Below are positions 10,700 through 21,729 of a stretch of DNA of 42,313 nucleotides, piece by piece (within the stretch, counting starts at the first letter, position 1; the number at the start of each line of letters is the position of its first letter). The DNA is taken from positions 8,113 to 50,425 of the forward strand of contig PJRA01000272.1 in the NCBI GenBank assembly GCA_016987375.1, given 5' to 3'. A program made the translations under genes and the position numbers. The notes under the pieces are model-generated. The model was not told the origin of the DNA. It did not search any database and saw nothing but the letters and a program-made list of their open reading frames with translations. Source of the stretch: Brachionus koreanus (Eukaryota; Rotifera; Eurotatoria; Ploima; Brachionidae).

Positions 10700-12800
10700 T
10701 TTTAAGTAATAATTATTTGTTTATTCAAACACACCGTTAAGACTGGGATAAGATATAAAATTTTTGGACCGGTTGCCTTTTAGATAATTCTCTCACCAAA
10801 ACTTATATAAAATTTGATTTAAATTTTACCTCATAAATTATTTTTATTCAAAAAAGTGCATGTTTAAAGTGAAGGTTAGTGAAGGTGTATGCATATGTAT
10901 GATACCATTTTATAATAGCTTAAAAAAGATTCGTGTCTTTAAAATGGAATTTTAAATTGTTGGTCACCAGGATGGCCAATATCAGCTTCTGCTGGTTCAA
11001 TGGTCGTCAACAAATAAAAATCTAATTTATTGGTAATGTTTTTAAAATTTTTTTGAAAATAGAATGTAGTTAAATATTTTTTTTAAATTTAGTTTCTTAA
11101 TTAAGACCTACATCAAGAATATCTTTTGAGCGCTTTTAATCTTATTCTGTTAAAACTAATAGTCTGACGGATTATACTTTTATTTTTCCTTAAAATAACA
11201 CCAATCTCATAATTTCATTCTTATTATTCTCTATTTAATTTTTATTCAAAATTTTTTACTTAAAATTTACATAATGAGTTTTTAATTCTTTCCAGATAAA
11301 TTATTGTAAATTGTAAATCTATTTTCTAACATTTAAAAAATTTAAAAGCTAAACTCAATCTAAATTAACTTCTCAGACTGTTAAAATAATCTAGTTTTGC
11401 GATTTTGCGGAAAAATCAATCACATTATTTTTCATTCTTTCTAAGTGAAATTTAATATCATAATTAGTTAATTAGTTTTTTATTTATTCATTTAAAGCAA
11501 ATTCTGGTGATGTAATTTAAAATTTAAAATTATTACTAATTATAAAAATTTCCTTGTTACTTTGGTTTGGTGCATTTTTTTTTTTTAATTGTAAAAGGAA
11601 AAAAAAATTTCTCTAGAATTTTTGAAATTTTGCTAGAAATCAATGTATTTAACCAGGCTTTTTCAAAAGTAAAAAAAGTCATTTTAATGTCTTTTCAAAT
11701 TCAAGTCAGTGCCGTGAAATTTTTTTTTTTAAAAAAGTCATCATTAATTACATATTTTTTTAAGTTGAAATTTTATTTTAAAAATTAAATGTCAAAATTA
11801 ATTAGATAAAATTATTTGATAAATTTAAAGAATTTTTTCTTCTCTATATTAAAGTTTTATCTTGTGGAAAAATAAAAAAAATCTTTTTTAAGTCTTTTAA
11901 TCTTTTAAGACTTGTTATATGTATAAAGTCAAGTCATGACTTTACTTTGACTTTATGACTTTTGAAAAACTCTGTATTTAACCGAAATTCGTAAAATTTA
12001 GTAAAAGTTTATTTTGAAAAATTATAATTGAATCTTTTTTCAGCTTTTTAAAAAAAATAACCTTTGAGCACTAAATTTTAATTCAAATTTAAAGCTTAAA
12101 AATTTTTTTGTTGTCTGCTTAAAAAATTTTAAAGAAAAAATTTTCATTTTTTGTTTAGCAAAAATCCATTTTTAAAATTAAATAGAAAAAAGTAAGCTAT
12201 TAAGAATATTTTCAACTTCTTTTCCGGTTAGTTAGGTCTCTAAAAATATATCTAACATTAATTTCAAAAATTCAGTGAATTAAAAACTTAAACACTTTCA
12301 ATATTGTGAACGAAAAAAGTTGAAAATAAAATAAAGTGGAAAAGAGTTAAAAATTTTCTGTATCGTTCCTGGGTGATTTATAAATGAATAAATTCAATTG
12401 TGATTTTTTTTCGTTAATAGTTAGTATTTTACTTTTAGTTATAAATGATTCTTTCTTTAATAAGAGTTTATTTTTTTACCCAACAAAAAGCATACAAAGC
12501 ATAAATCTGGTTATTCACAATTTATTCATAATTTTGGGAAATTTACTTTATTTTTATTAGATATTAATTTTCTGAATTTCTAGTTTTAAATACATTCATA
12601 ATAAAAAAACACAATTGTAATATGAGATAAATGGTAATAGATGCATCAATTAAAACCTGAATTTTATCAATGCACGATATTGCTAGTGTAATTTTTTTTT
12701 TCAAAGATTAAAAATTTCAATGCTATTTCAAAAAGTTTCATAATTTTGGAAATTCCGTTCCTTTAAAAAAATAACAGGCAAAGTTAGATGCTTTTAAAAT
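10700..12800. other. Repeat-rich non-coding region
   Basis: No gene that I can support. A short minus-strand open stretch near 10935-11015 reads TIEPAEADIGHPGDQQFKI and may be a fossil coding scrap. Near 11960-11976 an ACTTTTGAAAAACTCTG end resembles the right terminus of the hAT-type MITE at 15434-15541. Confidence 0.4.
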
Positions 12801-12921
12801 TATTTTGTACTTGATGCCCAGTATCTCAGGATCGGATTAATTTTATGATATAGCAGACCGACCCCCTGATAGTTAGCTAAAGAGCTAAAAAATATTACTC
12901 AATAGTCGACTTGACTAGGTT

Positions 12922-13253
12922 TGTTACGGTATGAAAATAACCGTTACAACCATTTAAATTATCCTTAATATTATTTAGAATTTATTTAGATTATATCTTT
13001 ATGAGTCATAAAGCTTTATGACCGATTTAATTCACAATTTATTTTGATTCAACTTCTTTATTATTATTGATCTAATTACTGTGTATAAATAAGAATTGTG
13101 AATCTTATTAACGGGGGTTTTTTTAAGCTTTGTATTTTTCCTATTTTACAGCAGCCTTTTAAATAAACGTTTATATAAACAATCTCGATCTTTGTCTTCA
13201 CTTATCTCCTCTGAAGTTAATCTAAGGAATCAGGCCAATTTCGTAGACTAACA
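12922..13253 (+). mobile_element. Solo LTR of a retrotransposon
   Basis: The 332-base unit begins TGTTACGG and ends CTAACA, giving canonical TG...CA ends within a TGTTA/TAACA inverted repeat. It is flanked by GGTT on both sides (12918-12921 and 13254-13257; or AGGTT if the shared A is counted), a target duplication. Inside are a TATA-like TATAAATAAG near 13083 and an AATAAA near 13164, in the order expected for an LTR promoter and polyadenylation signal. No gag or pol lies on either side, so it is probably a solo LTR left by recombination. Confidence 0.65.
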
Positions 13254-13601
13254 GGTTATATATTTGAAAACTCATACAAGATATAAACCTAAAATACCCT
13301 ATTTTGGACCATATTATATGACCAGAAATTCTGAAAGCTGGTAAAGAACTGCACAAGATCCCTAAATTTTAGCCGTTTCCTTCAAGAAATGCAAAAGTCA
13401 TTAAAATTTAAAGAATTATTTTCAATAATAAAAAAAAGTTAATTATTTAATATGATCAAGATTATATTTTTTTTACATAGTTATTTTATCTAAGACTATC
13501 AAGTACCCTTAAAAAAATTAAATTTTGGTATGGTTCATGTCCTTCACTTTTATTAATTTCAAAACTATTAAGTATTATAACAAGTGAAAAAACTGTACAT
13601 A

Positions 13602-14610
13602 ATGGGAAATTGCACCGCAGACCAAAATGAGAAATCTCTAAAAAAACACTTCGAAAAATCAAATGGCTTTGAGATAATCGAGGAGTTTATTCATCAAAAA
13701 ATACTTGATCACCATGAAAGCTTACTTAGTCAACATATGCCCTGTTGCTGCATTTGTCACATAAATTACTGCTATAACACTTGCACCCGGTGTCACAAAA
13801 ATGAATTTCTGTCAATGCTAATTAAACAGTGTGAATTTCTCAGTCATGTCAACTGCCAAACAAACCGAACATTAAAGAAACACATCCGAGATTTTCAAGA
13901 CAACTATTTTTGTATAAACTACGATGCGCAATTAAATAATTTTGTATGTAATCAGGACATTTTGATTAAACTAAACTCGCGCTTTTCCGACTATAGAACA
14001 CTGAAATTTCCGTCTGAACAAATTAATTTGTGTAAAGCTTCTAATTATGCTGAAAAAGATGATAGTGGTTTGATTAAAATTGACTTGATTAAACATGAAA
14101 ATTTAGTACTCACTTCTAATTTCTGTACGCAAAAAATCAATGACAATATTTTAGTAAGTAATTGATTTTTTTCCTATAATGTTTTTTCTTTCAAAATAAT
14201 ATTTTTTCATTAGTGCTCAGTGAATAAAAATTTTGTAGACGAAAAATCGGATAAAAAGATGCTTGAAAATTTCTCTAGTGACAAACTTAAGCTGGAATCG
14301 ATAATTGAGTCAGTTGGATTTATTCTAGTGCCATCAGCCAAATACGCTCATCAGGCTCTAGTTGACCTAATAAATCACCACAACAAATTTGATTTATTCC
14401 AGTAATATCTTTTTCTTTTTTAATTTTATCTATTTTTTGTCTTTTTGTAGAAATCATGCATTGTTTAAAACAGATTTTGAAGCACTCAAATTCCAGCAAT
14501 TAAATCAGGAAATAATTAATGATGTTTTCAACCTGCTCTTCTCTAACTCAAGTAGTATTTTGAAAATTTTCCTTTTTGAATCTTTTATATTTAGTTATTA
14601 TTATTGTTAA
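13602..14610 (+). CDS. Orphan three-exon gene, MGNC N-terminus
   Basis: Exons 13602-14153, 14214-14401 and 14451-14610. Introns are 60 and 49 bases (GTAAGT...CATTAG, GTAATA...TTGTAG) and all phases agree, giving 299 aa. The first ATG sets MGNCTADQ, a good match to an N-myristoylation signal (Gly2, small residue at 6) with Cys4 available for palmitoylation. A cysteine cluster (residues 48-64: CCC, C, C, C, C, spaced like a metal-binding knuckle) follows an amphipathic stretch. Exon 2 is charged; exon 3 (TDFEALKFQQLNQEIINDVF) looks helical and the last 20 residues are hydrophobic. I recognise no family. A lipid-anchored, membrane-associated protein is a reasonable inference only. An additional 5' exon cannot be excluded. 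Confidence 0.72.
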
Positions 14611-14636
14611 AAAATAACTTTGAAAAAAAAACCCAG

Positions 14637-14690
14637 CGATTGCCTAATGGCAAAGCCTTCGTTTAGACCCTCATGTTTGCATCTCAAAAT
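14637..14690 (+). repeat. tRNA-derived SINE-like fragment
   Basis: TTGCCTAATGGCAAAGCCTT resembles a tRNA D-arm/A-box. The following TTTAGACCCTCATGTTTGCA recurs in reverse complement near 29608-29640 (TGCAAACATGAGGGTTTAAA). Two copies of a tRNA-like core in opposite orientations suggest a short interspersed element family. Confidence 0.4.
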
Positions 14691-14996
14691 TTCATACTAA
14701 ATTAAATTTTTGAATAAAACTGCTAGCTCTAAAAAAAGTGAAAAATACTACAGTTGAATAGGTTTGGATATTGTTCGTATTTTTTTTATTAGGGAGCGAA
14801 TTTCCGATCTTTCATGGTAAAGGTACGTCTGGGGAAGTTACTTTAATGATTTCTTTTTTTGACTAGACTATTTTAAACTAAATAATAAGTTTTAATAATC
14901 ATTATCAAGATATAATTTATTAATTCAATTAATTTCTATGTTAAATTATAATTTAAATAGAATATAATTTATTATTAGAATAATTATAGTGTTTAG

Positions 14997-15079
14997 TCGG
15001 AATTGCTTAACTGCTCAAGTTTCACTAGTGTTGGCTGAACATAATCAAATTCTTCTTCACTTCCACGTTCATCTAAGTC
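14997..15079 (-). pseudogene. Possible orphan 3' exon
   Basis: After a CGACTTAG acceptor-like site the minus strand reads ERGSEEEFDYVQPTLVKLEQ to a TAA at about 14997. The acidic, Leu-rich reading looks coding against the AT background. No upstream exon could be joined with confidence; a second coding-like scrap (LSVKAICCFYGEQYAFT) lies near 15170-15230. It may be a fragment of a decayed gene or transposon. Confidence 0.3.
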
Positions 15080-15433
15080 GAAGTTGAATGTATTAAAATA
15101 GTATTAACTCATATTTAAAATTTAAGTAATTGACTGTATATTTAGTTTTATGATTGTGCGAAATAGTCAAGTGAATGCATACTGTTCACCGTAAAAGCAA
15201 CATATTGCTTTGACACTTAGCCTTTTACTAACTCATTGTTGTAATAATTTACTTGTTGGCATTATTTGTTTATTATTTAATGTAGAAGTTAAATGATTAA
15301 GTAAAACTTGTTCAGAATTTATATTCAATTTTTTAGAAAATTTTAGAGGATAATTTTTTTTTGATAAAATAAAGCTAATTATCATTCAATGGCTTGTCAA
15401 AAAATTAATTACATTACAATTGTTATTATTATT

Positions 15434-15541
15434 CAGAGTTGGTAAGAAGTTAAAGTCAAGTTTGGACTTTGAATTTTGGTAGCAAAAATATTTGTTCAAT
15501 TAAATTGACTTTTTTCAGATTTTGACTTTTGACCAACTCTG
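15434..15541. mobile_element. hAT-type MITE (108 bp)
   Basis: Left end CAGAGTTGGTAAGAAGTTAA and right end TTGACTTTTGACCAACTCTG form terminal inverted repeats of about 20 bases. The interior has AAAGTC/GACTTT units. CAGAGTTGG ends are typical of animal hAT miniature elements. The 8 bases on each side are both TTATT-rich but do not match exactly, so the target duplication is uncertain. Confidence 0.65.
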
Positions 15542-15550
15542 TTTTATTAT

Positions 15551-15945
15551 TATTTATTTCAGAAAACATCTCATGGGTGATGTAGTAATTAAAAAAATAA
15601 GAATAAAAACATATGAAGGACAGTTTATGTGTCTATTTTCAGTAAGTCTGCTTATTGTAGGAAATTAGCAGAGTTGTTTAAAAGTCCAAAATTAAAGTCC
15701 AAGTCCGGACTTTAGATTATTTTTTAATTTTGTAAAAGTCCAATTCTGGACTTCAAACAATTATATAATTTATATTATTTTTTAAAAAAAAAAAATTTAA
15801 AAATTTATTTTTTATCTCATGGGTGATGTAGGAATTAAAAAAATAAGAATATGTGTCTATTTTTAATAAGTCTGCATTATATGTAGGAAATTAGTTTGAA
15901 ATCACATGCTTTGAATTTAAATATTTTGAATTGGAAAATATAAGT
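15551..15945 (+). repeat. Dispersed repeat, copy 2
   Basis: Near-identical to 5299-5645 in the same orientation, ending with the same TTTGAAATCACATGCTTT block. It differs by an extra AAAATTAAAGTCC unit and by a second partial copy of its own CTCATGGGTGATGTAG start at about 15815-15895, so an internal duplication occurred after the two copies separated. It starts ten bases after the MITE at 15434-15541. Confidence 0.8.
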
Positions 15946-15949
15946 AAAA

Positions 15950-16940
15950 ATGAATTTTTTCTTTTTCCTCTATTGCTGAACGTTCATTAAGATTATGTAA
16001 GTATATTTTTTCGATGTTACAATATAATTGCAAAAAATTTTCTGATAAAATCATCTCTTTTCATTCAACAATAAAAAGAACAACAAAAAGCTTTTAATTA
16101 AATTTTTTTCTCATGAGTCTATGAGAATTAATTTTATTTAAAAAAAAATACAAAAGTAAATAAATAAAATTGGTGCATTATTGACTCAGTTTTGGTCTGA
16201 TAAATGTTAAAAGTAATTTATTTGTGAAAAACTAATTAAAAAACACAAGAATAGAAAAATATAGAGCTTTTTAAAATTTACTTTGCTTCCGAATTAATTT
16301 CTATTATTTAGACAAAATTAAGAACAAAGAATAATCGAATATTGTGTTTAGTAAAATGATTATTTTTCTAATCTATTGTTAATGACACAATAAAAATCAT
16401 GTATGAATCTTTTATGTACTTAATGTACTCTTTTAAAATTTAATAATATGGTTAATTAAAAAATTAGTACTTGTAACTTGTAACTAATCTGGAATAAACT
16501 TTAATAAACCAAATTAAATAAAGCTAAAAGTTGAAAAACTGAAAAGCCAGTTAAAAAAAGCAACCAATAAATAAGCCAAAGTTTGATTTATTGAACTATG
16601 TCAAGATGTATTTAACTTTTAAATTTTCTTTCATAAACCTTTAAAAAAGAAAACATAAAAGTAACTGAAATACATGAAATACATCTTTCTGAGGAAATTA
16701 TAGAATATATAATATAGAATTTCAAATTCAATGCTTACATAAAAGGAATCCTCTATCCCTGAGCCAAAATTTTATTTTTTTTACCATTGAAAAGAATTGA
16801 CAATCTAAGTTAAAATATTAACACATTAGATTTAACTGGCATCATTGACCATACCTCATTTATCTTATAATCTAATTGATGTCAAAAAATTTTTTGAAAT
16901 TGAAAAAAAATAAAATTAAAATTTAATTTCAACAATTTTA
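15950..16940. other. Non-coding AT-rich spacer
   Basis: I see no exon, RNA gene or element end here. Confidence 0.45.
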
Positions 16941-16954
16941 CTTATTGTTGGGGA

Positions 16955-17097
16955 CCGTCAGTGGGGACAACTCGACCGCCAAGAAAAAAAAATGATGTTG
17001 GCCTTTAAAAAACTCAAAAAAATTCTTAAAATGAAAATTTTATAGATAAAAACGATTATCTTGTGACGATCCAGGCCGCCACTGACCGTATCCAATA
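16955..17097. repeat. Short inverted-repeat element, probable MITE
   Basis: ACCGTCAGTGG near 16960 and CCACTGACCGT near 17080 form short inverted ends of a unit about 140 bases long, within a locally GC-richer patch (CGACCGCC, GGCCGCC). The arms match over only about 15 bases and no target duplication is clear, so class is undecided. Confidence 0.4.
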
Positions 17098-17311
17098 CTA
17101 ATTTTACTATTTAACAAAATTCTAGGTTAAAAAAAGTTAGCTAACTTTCAATCATCCCTTGCAAAACTTAACTTCTTACAACGAATAAACCTATATTTTA
17201 CATTAATAAATAATAAAAGTTCATTAAAAGACAAAATTTTATATGAGCATATTATTTATTTTAATAATTGTTTTAATTAAAAAAAAAAATTTTTTTGAGA
17301 CCATGTCCGTA

Positions 17312-17333
17312 ACACGTCAATCATTTGACGTGT
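17312..17333. repeat. Perfect ACACGTCAA hairpin
   Basis: ACACGTCAA and TTGACGTGT are separated by TCAT. It is a strong 9-bp stem in a region with no gene (17100-17757). It could be a transcription-factor palindrome or a transposon scrap. Confidence 0.5.
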
Positions 17334-17757
17334 ACCTGATAATCCTAGTTGGATTTACAAAAATCAAATTATTAAAATTTTTTTTTGGATTTCAGTAGTT
17401 TGTCATTTTTAATGTTTGGGGAATTCTAATAGTAGTTTACTAATAATATTATTCTTATTTATTCGATTAAATAAGAATAAATTGACATTTTAAGAATTTC
17501 AAAAATCAATAATAAATATTATAGTGTTTAAATATCAAATTAATCAAAAGCATAAAACAACTTCATTTAAAATCATCTAACAATCATTCCTTGTCAAGCA
17601 TTTACCGTTACCCATTATTTACTAGTCAAAATTTTTAAATTTAATGTAAACTTTGTTTTTTTTAAAAGGCATTCACTCTCTTAAAGACTTAAAAATTATG
17701 TCTGACTCGATTGACACATAAACAATAAGATTAATTATATCATAACACAATTAGTTA

Positions 17758-18770
17758 ATTAAATTGGGTCTCGCCTGTTAAATGACCAGTGACTTGATGT
17801 CAAATTTTTTTGAAGATACTTTTTTGACTGGTCACATAAGGTGTGACACATAAGAGTAATAAAAAATTTTAAAAATAAAAATTTTTTTTTATAATTTTTT
17901 TTTTTTTTTTGTGACCATTATGTAAAATATGTTTTAAATTTTTATTTAAAAAAAAAGTAAAATTACTACTTATGCATCTTGGTAATGTGTAGCTTGACAC
18001 CATGCTCATTTTTCATTAATCTAACGCACTCTGGACAAACTATTGGGTTTGTATGTTTGCTTAGTGCTCTTCGGGTCTGTAATTTGGGTCTCTTCAGAAA
18101 CAGTTGGAACTTCTGATGCAATTTTTGAATACTTCGCTAACTTATTCATTGTCTGATTTATTTTATTTTAAGTTTATAAATAGCTTCATTAATATTTTCA
18201 ACAGCTGATTCTACATCTTTTTCTTCTTCATCGGAATCTGTTACATTACCGAAAATTTCATTCTCTTTGACTGTGATTGTTTCTGTCTGTGCATATGATT
18301 CTTCGTCGTTTTCATTAAAATTGGGAAAGTATTGTGAAATCTTGAGTCGGTTTAACCCTTCTGACGGTTCAACAGTCAAAATTTCAACTCCATTATTATC
18401 CATATCATTGCTCTCCATTACATTTATAAAATCACCAAATTCAGAACCTGATTCGGACCCATAATCTGACCCTTTCTAAGAACCAAACTGTCAACTAGTT
18501 TAGCGATTGTTATTTGAGCTGCCCAACATTTGACTATTGCTAGCACAATTTTTAGTGGTTTTCGAAAAAGAGAAAAAAAAAGTCATCATAAATTGTTTTA
18601 TACGTAGAACAACTAAAAACATTGCAAAGTCAAGAGGCATTGTTTTGAATCCTTGGAACGTTATTAAAAATTATTACAATTTACAAATTTATGTGACCAG
18701 TGAAAAAAATATTTGCTCAAAAATTTGACATAAATTCACTGGTCACATAACAGCCGAGACCCATTAAATT
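17758..18770. mobile_element. hAT-like element 1 with 8-bp target duplication
   Basis: A 997-base element (17766-18762) begins GGGTCTCGCCTGTTA and ends TAACAGCCGAGACCC. Inverted ends match over about 45 bases (17766-17811 and 18717-18762) and include a TGACCAGTGA motif repeated below the ends. It is flanked by a perfect 8-bp duplication, ATTAAATT, at 17758-17765 and 18763-18770, the hallmark of hAT-class insertion. The interior encodes pieces of an acidic/zinc-finger protein on the minus strand but no recognisable transposase. Element 2 (28307-29168) shares GGGTCT ends and the homologous protein. Confidence 0.88.
17966..18478 (-). pseudogene. Acidic / C2H2 zinc-finger ORF inside element 1
   Basis: Two minus-strand pieces in different frames. 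The first (about 18478-18158, first ATG at 18418) starts with Gly/Ser/Glu-rich sequence and ends with SDEEEKDVESAVENINEAIY and KLKIK, then a stop. The second (about 18137-17966) reads LSKHTNPIVCPECVRLMKNE then HGVKLHITKMHK, an intact C-x2-C...H-x4-H finger. The single ORF in element 2 (28522-28854) contains both pieces in order (EEEEISSISENLNEMRLLNI..., SLSKHANP...), so here the gene is frameshifted or has an intron I could not place. Function is unknown; DNA binding is inferred from the finger. Confidence 0.65.
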
Positions 18771-19284
18771 AACAATGGCTACAACAAACAGGCAGTATTT
18801 TATACAATATATTTATTACTAATATTCCCTAAAAGAAATACTAAAAATGAACACCTCTTTCTTTTTGCTTCTTATTTTTAGGAAAATAATCAAAAATTTA
18901 AAAATGTGAGAACCTTTTATTATTAACAACATAAATATTTTTTTTTAATAAAGTTTGTTCACAAATCTAAAAATTAGAATTTTGCTTATAATTGAAATTG
19001 TACTAGCGAAGCTCAAAAAAACCTAAGTTTTTTTAGTGAAAAGTTTCTGGTTCAACTCCTAAAAATTATTTATTCAAAAATAAAAAAAATATTGAAAAAA
19101 AAATTAAACCAAATATTTCAGACACTACTTTAGAAAAACCAAAATTCAAGATCTTAATTTAGACTTTTTTAATTATTTACAATTTTTTTTTTCTTAAGTC
19201 TGGTCAATATGATGACTTTTTAAATTTTAACTAGTGTTAAATTTTTTAATTTTTTTTAAATTAATAAAAAAAATTTTTATCTAG
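18771..19284. other. Intron or upstream region of guanylate cyclase
   Basis: No coding sequence recognised. The cyclase exon starting at 19285 has no usable ATG, so this stretch is probably intron. It ends with the acceptor TTTTTATCTAG. Confidence 0.5.
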
Positions 19285-20930
19285 CACCTAATAGTGTGAA
19301 TCAATGCGAAAAAAAATTTGGTTATTACTATTTTAAAAATTTGTGTAATGATTACCAAAGACAACTTGAATCAATTTCTTCATCAATTCAAGGATTCTAT
19401 TCAAATTTGAATTCATTCAATCAACCCTTGCTCAATCACAAAAAATTTGCATCTCTACTTCAACAAAAATTCTTTCCCATCTTTGGTTCCCATGCAGATT
19501 CGTCATCTGAATGTCTCAAAATAATCATTGAACCCTTAATAAAAAGTGTCTTTTTTCAAAATTTTTATTGTGGTCTAATAGAAGCATCTGGTCATTATGT
19601 TTTTCAATGTTCAATTAGTGTAGAAAATGGAAAAAATTTCTCATATTTAATAACTTGTGATTCAAATTTCAAGAGTTTATTCGACCAAGACGAACTAATT
19701 TCTGAAAATCCCGAAGATCTCGATATTAGTGTTGAAATATTCAAATCAACTTATCCATTCACAATTTTGATCAATCGAAATTTATTAATTTGTCAATTAG
19801 GTGATGGTCTAAGCAAACAAATTGGTCATTTAGTCATAGATAATGTCCGATTTGAGACATATTTTGAAATAATAAAGCCCGAGTTAAACTTGAACTTCAA
19901 TGAGCTAATGTTTAATCAGAACATGGACTTTGTTTTGAAAATATTTGCAACAGATATGCTACTTAAAGGCTCTGTGATGTATTTGCCTGAAACTGACTGT
20001 TTGATGTTTATTTGTTCACCAGTAATATCAAGTTTGGAAGATTTGACAGGACATGGCTTATTTATTTCAGATATTCCCATTCATGACTCAACAAGAGATA
20101 TAATTCTTGTTGGTGAACAAACCAAAGCTCAAGAGGGTTTAAAATTTAGAATGGAAAAGTTAAATAAATCAATTGTACAAGCACAAAAAGACACAGAAGA
20201 AAATAAGCAAAAAAATATTGAATTATTGAACATGATATTCCCAAGCGATATAGCTTCTATATTATGGCGAGGTGAAAAAGTCCAGGCCAGAAAGGTGAAT
20301 TGTGTCACACTGTTGTACAGCGACATAGTCGGCTTTACATCTATATGCAGCTCAGCCCAGCCAATTGAGGTGATTGAAATGCTTAAGAGTTTATACACGG
20401 ACTTTGACCATGTTTGTGAAATACTAGATGTGTACAAAATAGAAACTATTGGTGACGCCTATATTGTGGCAGGTGGACTACACAAGCCTTCGAATTTTCA
20501 GGCTCAGCAAATTGCATGGATGGCCCTGTTAATGATGAAATATTCATCTAGAAACTACACCCCTCAAGGAAATGAGATTCGCATGAGAATCGGTATTCAT
20601 TCGGGAGAAGTTTTGGCTGGTATTGTCGGATTTAAGCAGCCTAGATATTGTCTTTTTGGAAATAACTGTACAATAGCTAATAAATTTGAGTCAACTAGTG
20701 ATGTAAAACGGATACACGTCAGTCCTGTGGCTAAAGATTTGATTGAAAAGATAGATGGATTTGAGTTTGAATCACGAGGAGCTGATTTCTTGCCTGAAAA
20801 TTGGGACAAAAATTTAGGCAAAGAATCATGGTTTTTAAATTCTTATAAAATCAGTAATTTAAATCAATCTGGTTGCATACTAGATCATATAAAAGAAGCA
20901 TTAAAGCAGTACAAAATTGACTATGATTAA
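19285..20930 (+). CDS. Soluble guanylate cyclase alpha subunit, 3' exon
   Basis: Large terminal exon, about 548 codons, starting after the acceptor TTTTTATCTAG. Numbering from codon 19296: a diverged N-terminal HNOB-like part (1-150), a PAS-like HNOBA domain (about 152-275) ending in GLFISDIPIHDSTRDIILVG, a coiled signalling helix (276-310) and a class III cyclase domain (about 330-520). Motifs match alpha rather than beta subunits: LLYSDIVGFTSI with metal Asp343, KIETIGDAY with Asp387, and YCLFGNNCTIANKFES. Alpha pairs with a haem-binding beta subunit to make cGMP in response to nitric oxide. The first in-frame ATG is only at residue 205 inside HNOBA, so at least one upstream exon with the start is missing. 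Apart from that join there is no intron, which is unusual for this family; a retrocopied body is possible. Confidence 0.92.
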
Positions 20931-21555
20931 ATATGACTATTTTTTATTTACTAGATATGATTTTTTTCTGTTTATTTTAGATTTTAGAAAAAAATAATAT
21001 ATTTTTTTACAATGAAAATAGTTTTATTTATAGTCACTATCGTAATTAATTTAATAAAATTTTTAATTGATCGAGAATACTTATTTTAATCAAAATTTAT
21101 TTTGTATTTCAAAATTCAGTAGAAATAAGAGTAAATGAAAAATTTTAGAATTTATTTTAAAAATATGATGGTTTAGAAAATGGTCAACTTAAATTAAATT
21201 TAATTAAACTGAAATTAAAAAAATTTTAAGAATTTTAAGAAAACTAGTTAATTAATTTTTATGAGAAAAAATATTAGATAATTAACTCTTAACTTTCTTT
21301 AAGGATTATATTTTTATTGCTATCTCTTAATCTTAATATTTTTCAATGATATCAAATAAATTTTAGTTGGTATCAAAAATAATTGACATATGCTATTTAA
21401 CAGTTTTTTAAACACTTCGAAATCTTCTATTAAAAAAAAAGTGTAAATTTTAACAGTAGGATTAAATTAGTAGATAAAAACATGATCATATCTTAAATTA
21501 ATTCAACTACGGCCTCTTATCTCAACAAATGGTTCAAATCTATCACTTTTATTTG
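20931..21555. other. Non-coding downstream region
   Basis: 3' flank of the cyclase gene; AT-rich and without a supported feature. Confidence 0.45.
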
Positions 21556-21559
21556 AACA

Positions 21560-21726
21560 TTGATCTTTAATGACCCTAATTTTAGAAATGGTACATGTAC
21601 CTGTCCATACTATAGCTATAGATGCCGTGATAAGGGCGTAGAATTGCTAAAGATGCTAATGACTGCTAACACTCAAAAAAAAGAGAAATACCTCCTGGTT
21701 CCAAAAATTAAACACCGACTTAATTA
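21560..21726 (+). pseudogene. SWIM-type zinc-finger scrap, MULE transposase relic?
   Basis: An open stretch without a start reads DPNFRNGTCTCPYYSYRC then RDKGVELLKMLMTANTQKK to a TAA at about 21724. The C-x-C-x(n)-C-x-[H] layout with CTCPYY resembles the SWIM finger near the C-terminus of MULE transposases, but the final His is Asp here. Probably a dead fragment. Confidence 0.4.
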
Positions 21727-21729
21727 AAA

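Noticed and set aside
11567..11788. 73-codon ORF
   Set aside because: Almost only Phe, Lys, Ile and Leu from A/T runs; no sign of coding constraint.
18267..18728. Plus-strand ORFs within hAT-like element 1
   Set aside because: The minus strand carries the reading conserved with element 2, so these are antisense shadows.
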